Under the pieces are notes generated by a model. The model was not told where the DNA came from. It saw only the letters and a list, made by a program, of their open reading frames with translations, and did not search any database. A stretch of 8,873 nucleotides of DNA from Clostridiales bacterium (GTDB lineage Bacteria > Bacillota > Clostridia > Christensenellales > UMGS416). Location: the NCBI GenBank assembly GCA_012515725.1, contig JAAYXU010000099.1, positions 1-8,873 of the forward strand. The letters run 5' to 3'. Positions 6,161 to 8,873 of the stretch are shown piece after piece. The position numbers and the translations under genes were made by a program. Numbering within the stretch: position 1 is the first letter of the stretch; each line of letters begins with the position of its first letter.

Positions 6161-6167
6161 AATGAAT

Positions 6168-7325
6168 ATGGCACTCATGAAAAAAAGTTTTCTGGTCGCG
6201 CTGGCGGCGGCGCTCGCGCTCTCAGGATGCGCCGCGTCCGCCGATATCGCGGGCGACTACGAGGCCGCGGCGGTTGTCGAAGGATTTCCGAGCCATATGA
6301 TGCTCACGCAGGGCGCGGACGCCTACCTGGACGGCGAGGCGGGAAGCTGGAGCGCCGACGAGCGAGGGAGACTCACGCTGACGCTACCCGAGGGCAGCCT
6401 CCGGTATACATGGCGACGCGATGGGTTCTGGCTCATAGTGAGCGACGAAGACGGCAGGGAGTGCCGTTACGCCGACGCCGCGTCCTTCGTGTCGGATGAA
6501 TCGGCCGCAGCGCTTGCGGGCTGGTGGATCGACGACCTCGGTATGCTGATACTCCGACTGGACGCGGGGGGCGAGGGGATTCTATCCGAGTCCGATATCA
6601 GTACGCAGACCGCGCTCAGTTGGCAGGCCCGCGAGGGCGTACTGCGCTTTGAATACGCGGATCCGGAGGGAACTTCGTTCGAGTATCTGCGGTATGATAC
6701 ACCTGAAAGCGGCATCCTGCGGTTCTGCGCGTATCCGGAATCGCCTGACGGGGATTCGGCAATCGTCATGCGGTCGCCCGATCCCAGCGCGGCGCTTCGG
6801 GGCGAGTACCGGGCGATCAGCGCGGGCGTGGACGGGGAGCTTGCGGCCAGGTCGATGGTTCTTTCGCCCGATGGCGGGCTGCTTCTGGACGGAAGGCAGG
6901 GCGAGTGGATCCATTTTGAGGGCGGGGTAACGGTCGTCACGCTGGACGGCGTGTATACGCCGGTGCTGATGGCCGATCAGGGCGAAACCCTGCTGACGCT
7001 GGAAACGTATTCGGGCGCAAGCCTGCTGTGGGCGCGGGAGGATACGTTCGCCGCCAGTCCCGCGGCGGCCGCCGCGCTGACAGGAACATGGGCGGGCGAT
7101 GACTGCGCGCTTACGCTCCATCCCGACGGCGGCATCAGCCTGAACGAGCATGGTGGGGCAACCCAGGGCGCGGCCTTGGTATCGGAGAGCCTCATACGCA
7201 TTGAAAACGGGGATACCGTCGAATATATCTGCTATACTCTTGAGGAGGAAGGCGTCCGGATCGGAAGAGGATCGGCCGCGTTGGGCGAACCCGATACCTG
7301 GCCGCTGCTGACGCCGCAGGAGTGA
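6168..7325 (+). CDS. lipoprotein with about four degenerate beta-domain repeats
   Basis: This 385-residue exported protein begins MALMKKS, followed by a hydrophobic segment and the lipobox LSGC, with lipidation expected at Cys21. The mature part reads as about four units of 75-95 residues starting at IAGDY (27), LAGWW (117), LRGEY (210) and LTGTW (304). Each opens with Gly-x-Tyr/Trp-like residues, has a strand then a Gly-rich turn (DAGGEG, SPDGG, HPDGG), and ends in hydrophobic strands before the next unit. Sequence identity between units is low, so this was seen by eye and not computed. It starts 23 bases after the SDR stop. Its stop overlaps the DUF218 start as TGATG. The protein is acidic and has no enzyme motif. 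An envelope ligand-binding or scaffolding role is a guess. The small lipoprotein at 3566 resembles one unit. Confidence 0.85.
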   Translation: MALMKKSFLVALAAALALSGCAASADIAGDYEAAAVVEGFPSHMMLTQGADAYLDGEAGSWSADERGRLTLTLPEGSLRYTWRRDGFWLIVSDEDGRECRYADAASFVSDESAAALAGWWIDDLGMLILRLDAGGEGILSESDISTQTALSWQAREGVLRFEYADPEGTSFEYLRYDTPESGILRFCAYPESPDGDSAIVMRSPDPSAALRGEYRAISAGVDGELAARSMVLSPDGGLLLDGRQGEWIHFEGGVTVVTLDGVYTPVLMADQGETLLTLETYSGASLLWAREDTFAASPAAAAALTGTWAGDDCALTLHPDGGISLNEHGGATQGAALVSESLIRIENGDTVEYICYTLEEEGVRIGRGSAALGEPDTWPLLTPQE

Positions 7326-8002
7326 TGAAAAAGAATCAAGCCCGCCGTCCCGTACTGCGTGCGATCGCGCTCATACTGCTGGCGGGAATACTGCTGGCGG
7401 GCGGAGTCAATGTGTACGTCTGCCTGCTGGGCGGCGCGTACTTCGCGGAGGCGCGGGAAGCCCCGCAGGCCGACGCGATCATCGTGCCGGGCGCGCTGGT
7501 GTGGGGCGACACGCCCTCCCATGTGCTGCGCGACAGGCTTGATACCGCGCTGGAGCTCTACGAGGCGGGCGTCTCCGACAGGATACTGGTCAGCGGCGAC
7601 CACGGGCGCACGGGGTACGACGAGGTAAACGTGATGCGCGGCTATCTCATGGACCGCGGCGTGCCCGAGGAGCATATATTTATGGATCACGCGGGCTTTG
7701 ACACATGGAACACTATGATCCGGGCGCGCGACATATTCTGTGTGGAGCGCTGCGTGATCGCGACCAATAAGTACCACCTATTTCGCGCGGTCTATCTGGC
7801 GCGGCGGCTGGGAATCAAGGCGTGGGGCGTCTACTGCCAGGGATACATACCCGCCCAGATCGTATACTACCAGATTCGCGAAGCGGCGGCGCGCTGCAAG
7901 GATTTCCTGCTGGCCGAGATACTGCGCCCCGATCCGGTCTACGGCGGCGAGTCCATACCGATAAGCGGGGACGGTAGAGCCACCCAGGACGGGAAGAGCT
8001 GA
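7325..8002 (+). CDS. SanA/YdcF-type DUF218 membrane protein
   Basis: This 225-residue protein has a basic N-terminus and one membrane segment (about 11-35), followed by a DUF218 domain (about 48-205) that should face outside. Family marks include DAIIVPGA (50-57), Ser65 to Arg71 (SHVLRDRL), LVSGDHG (88-94), DHAGFDTWNT (121-130) and NKYHLFRA (148-155). The GESIPI tail resembles that of SanA, a protein linked to vancomycin exclusion and envelope integrity in E. coli. The biochemical activity of the family is not well defined. The ATG at 7325 overlaps the previous stop as TGATG. AGGAG (7318-7322) is only 2 bases away, unusually close, so re-initiation after the upstream gene is likely. A GTG at 7322 is an alternative start. 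The HAD gene follows 2 bases after the stop. Confidence 0.87.
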   Translation: MKKNQARRPVLRAIALILLAGILLAGGVNVYVCLLGGAYFAEAREAPQADAIIVPGALVWGDTPSHVLRDRLDTALELYEAGVSDRILVSGDHGRTGYDEVNVMRGYLMDRGVPEEHIFMDHAGFDTWNTMIRARDIFCVERCVIATNKYHLFRAVYLARRLGIKAWGVYCQGYIPAQIVYYQIREAAARCKDFLLAEILRPDPVYGGESIPISGDGRATQDGKS

Positions 8003-8004
8003 CA

Positions 8005-8844
8005 ATGAAAGCGCAAACACTGTACGTCACCGATCTTGACGGCACGCTCCTCGACGAGCGGGGCCAGCTTCCCGCCGAGGCCGCAAACCTCTTACGGCCG
8101 CTTGCCGACGCAGGGGTGTCGCTGACCGTATGCACCGCCCGCTCCTGGGTCAGGGCCCGCCCGATCATCGAGGCGCTGGGCATCCGTCTTCCGGTCATAC
8201 TGCATAACGGTGTCTTTGTCCGCGACATGGCGACGGGTGAGATGCTGCGGACCTGTCTTCTTAACAAGGAGCGCGCCGAAGAGCTTACTGAATTATTTGA
8301 GCAGGCAGGGGTGCGTCCGCTCGTGTACACGATCGACGACGCCGCGGAGTACCACGTGTATTATCCCGGATGCACGAACTATGCCCAGCGGCGGTATATC
8401 GAGGATCGTCTCCAGAAGAGAGACCCGCGCTTCCGGCTGGAGGGACGGGAGGGAAGCTGGCGCAGCGAGCGGCCGTTCTATGTAAACGCGATCGGCGAGC
8501 GAGAACGCCTTGCGCCCGTCGCGCGCGTGCTTACGGGGCGCGCCGACCTCACGGTTATTTTTTCAGAGGACATATACGCGCCGGGCTGGTGGTGGCTCGA
8601 GGCCGTGGACCGGCAGGCGAACAAGGGCGCGGGCGTCCGCTTCGTGCGCGAACGCGTCGGGGCGGCACGTCTCGTATGCTTTGGCGACCAGCTCAATGAT
8701 GTGCCGATGTTTAATGAAGCCGATCTGGCCGTCGCTGTGTCCAACGCGCATCCCGTGGCGCGAAAGGCCGCCGACCGCGTGATCGGAGCGGCGCGGGACA
8801 ACGCGGTCGCCCGTTTCATTTTTTCATCGTTATCCCATATATAG
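8005..8844 (+). CDS. Cof-type HAD-superfamily phosphatase
   Basis: This 279-residue cytoplasmic HAD hydrolase of the Cof/YidA-like branch typically dephosphorylates sugar phosphates, flavin nucleotides or similar small substrates with Mg2+. Motif I is DLDGT, with nucleophile D10 and D12. Motif II is T44 in TVCTARS, motif III is K207 in ANKGAG, and motif IV is GDQLND (227-232). A large insert between motifs II and III is the C2-type cap that sets specificity. ILHNGV (65-70) and the NDVPMFNEADLAVAVSNA run are typical. GGGAAGAG at 7991-7998, 6 bases before the ATG, is a fair ribosome site. It is the last gene of the tight run starting at 4034. The substrate cannot be read from sequence. The 29 bases after its stop hold no visible terminator. 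Confidence 0.92.
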   Translation: MKAQTLYVTDLDGTLLDERGQLPAEAANLLRPLADAGVSLTVCTARSWVRARPIIEALGIRLPVILHNGVFVRDMATGEMLRTCLLNKERAEELTELFEQAGVRPLVYTIDDAAEYHVYYPGCTNYAQRRYIEDRLQKRDPRFRLEGREGSWRSERPFYVNAIGERERLAPVARVLTGRADLTVIFSEDIYAPGWWWLEAVDRQANKGAGVRFVRERVGAARLVCFGDQLNDVPMFNEADLAVAVSNAHPVARKAADRVIGAARDNAVARFIFSSLSHI

Positions 8845-8873
8845 TTGTTTCATCGCCCGATTCTGGGGTATTA

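Noticed and set aside
5488..6174. Open frame of 228 codons on the - strand
   Set aside because: It is a shadow of the SDR gene, whose cofactor and catalytic motifs are intact on the + strand.

Overview
The window is a GC-rich bacterial chromosome segment in which every gene I can support lies on the + strand. Strong AGGAGG-type ribosome binding sites, short stop/start overlaps, a secG-rnr core and lipoproteins with lipobox signal peptides fit a high-GC member of the Firmicutes, most likely an uncultured class Clostridia lineage. That placement is inferred from gene content and style, not from a marker tree. Isoleucine AUA codons are strikingly common for so GC-rich a sequence.

Layout. Positions 1-228 are compositionally poorer in GC. 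They hold at most the 3' end of an unrecognised gene, then an extended -10 promoter with a perfect dyad over its -35 region. This drives secG (229-480), the small SecYEG translocon subunit, which is followed by a clear intrinsic terminator. A second cluster follows: an unrecognised 59-residue protein (574-753), a Nudix ADP-ribose pyrophosphatase starting at a GTG that overlaps its stop (753-1316), and rnr encoding RNase R (1320-3422). The smpB gene that often follows secG-rnr in Firmicutes is not here.

A second extended -10 promoter (about 3497-3525) starts a small lipoprotein gene (3566-3973), which ends in two successive hairpins, the second a good intrinsic terminator. Only 17 bases after its T-tract begins a tightly packed five-gene run: an Old-Yellow-Enzyme-family flavin oxidoreductase with a C-terminal four-cysteine cluster (4034-5383), an SDR-family reductase overlapping it by 4 nt (5380-6144), a large lipoprotein made of four degenerate repeats (6168-7325), a SanA/YdcF-type DUF218 membrane protein (7325-8002) and a Cof-type HAD phosphatase (8005-8844).

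How they fit together. The first half is housekeeping: protein export, ADP-ribose turnover and RNA decay. The second half pairs two NAD(P)H/flavin-dependent reductases, which could act in sequence on an unsaturated carbonyl or hydroxy compound, with cell-envelope proteins. The two lipoproteins appear to share one small beta-rich domain type, present once in the first and about four times in the second. This was read by eye and is the most unusual feature here. I found no mobile element, CRISPR array, tRNA or rRNA.
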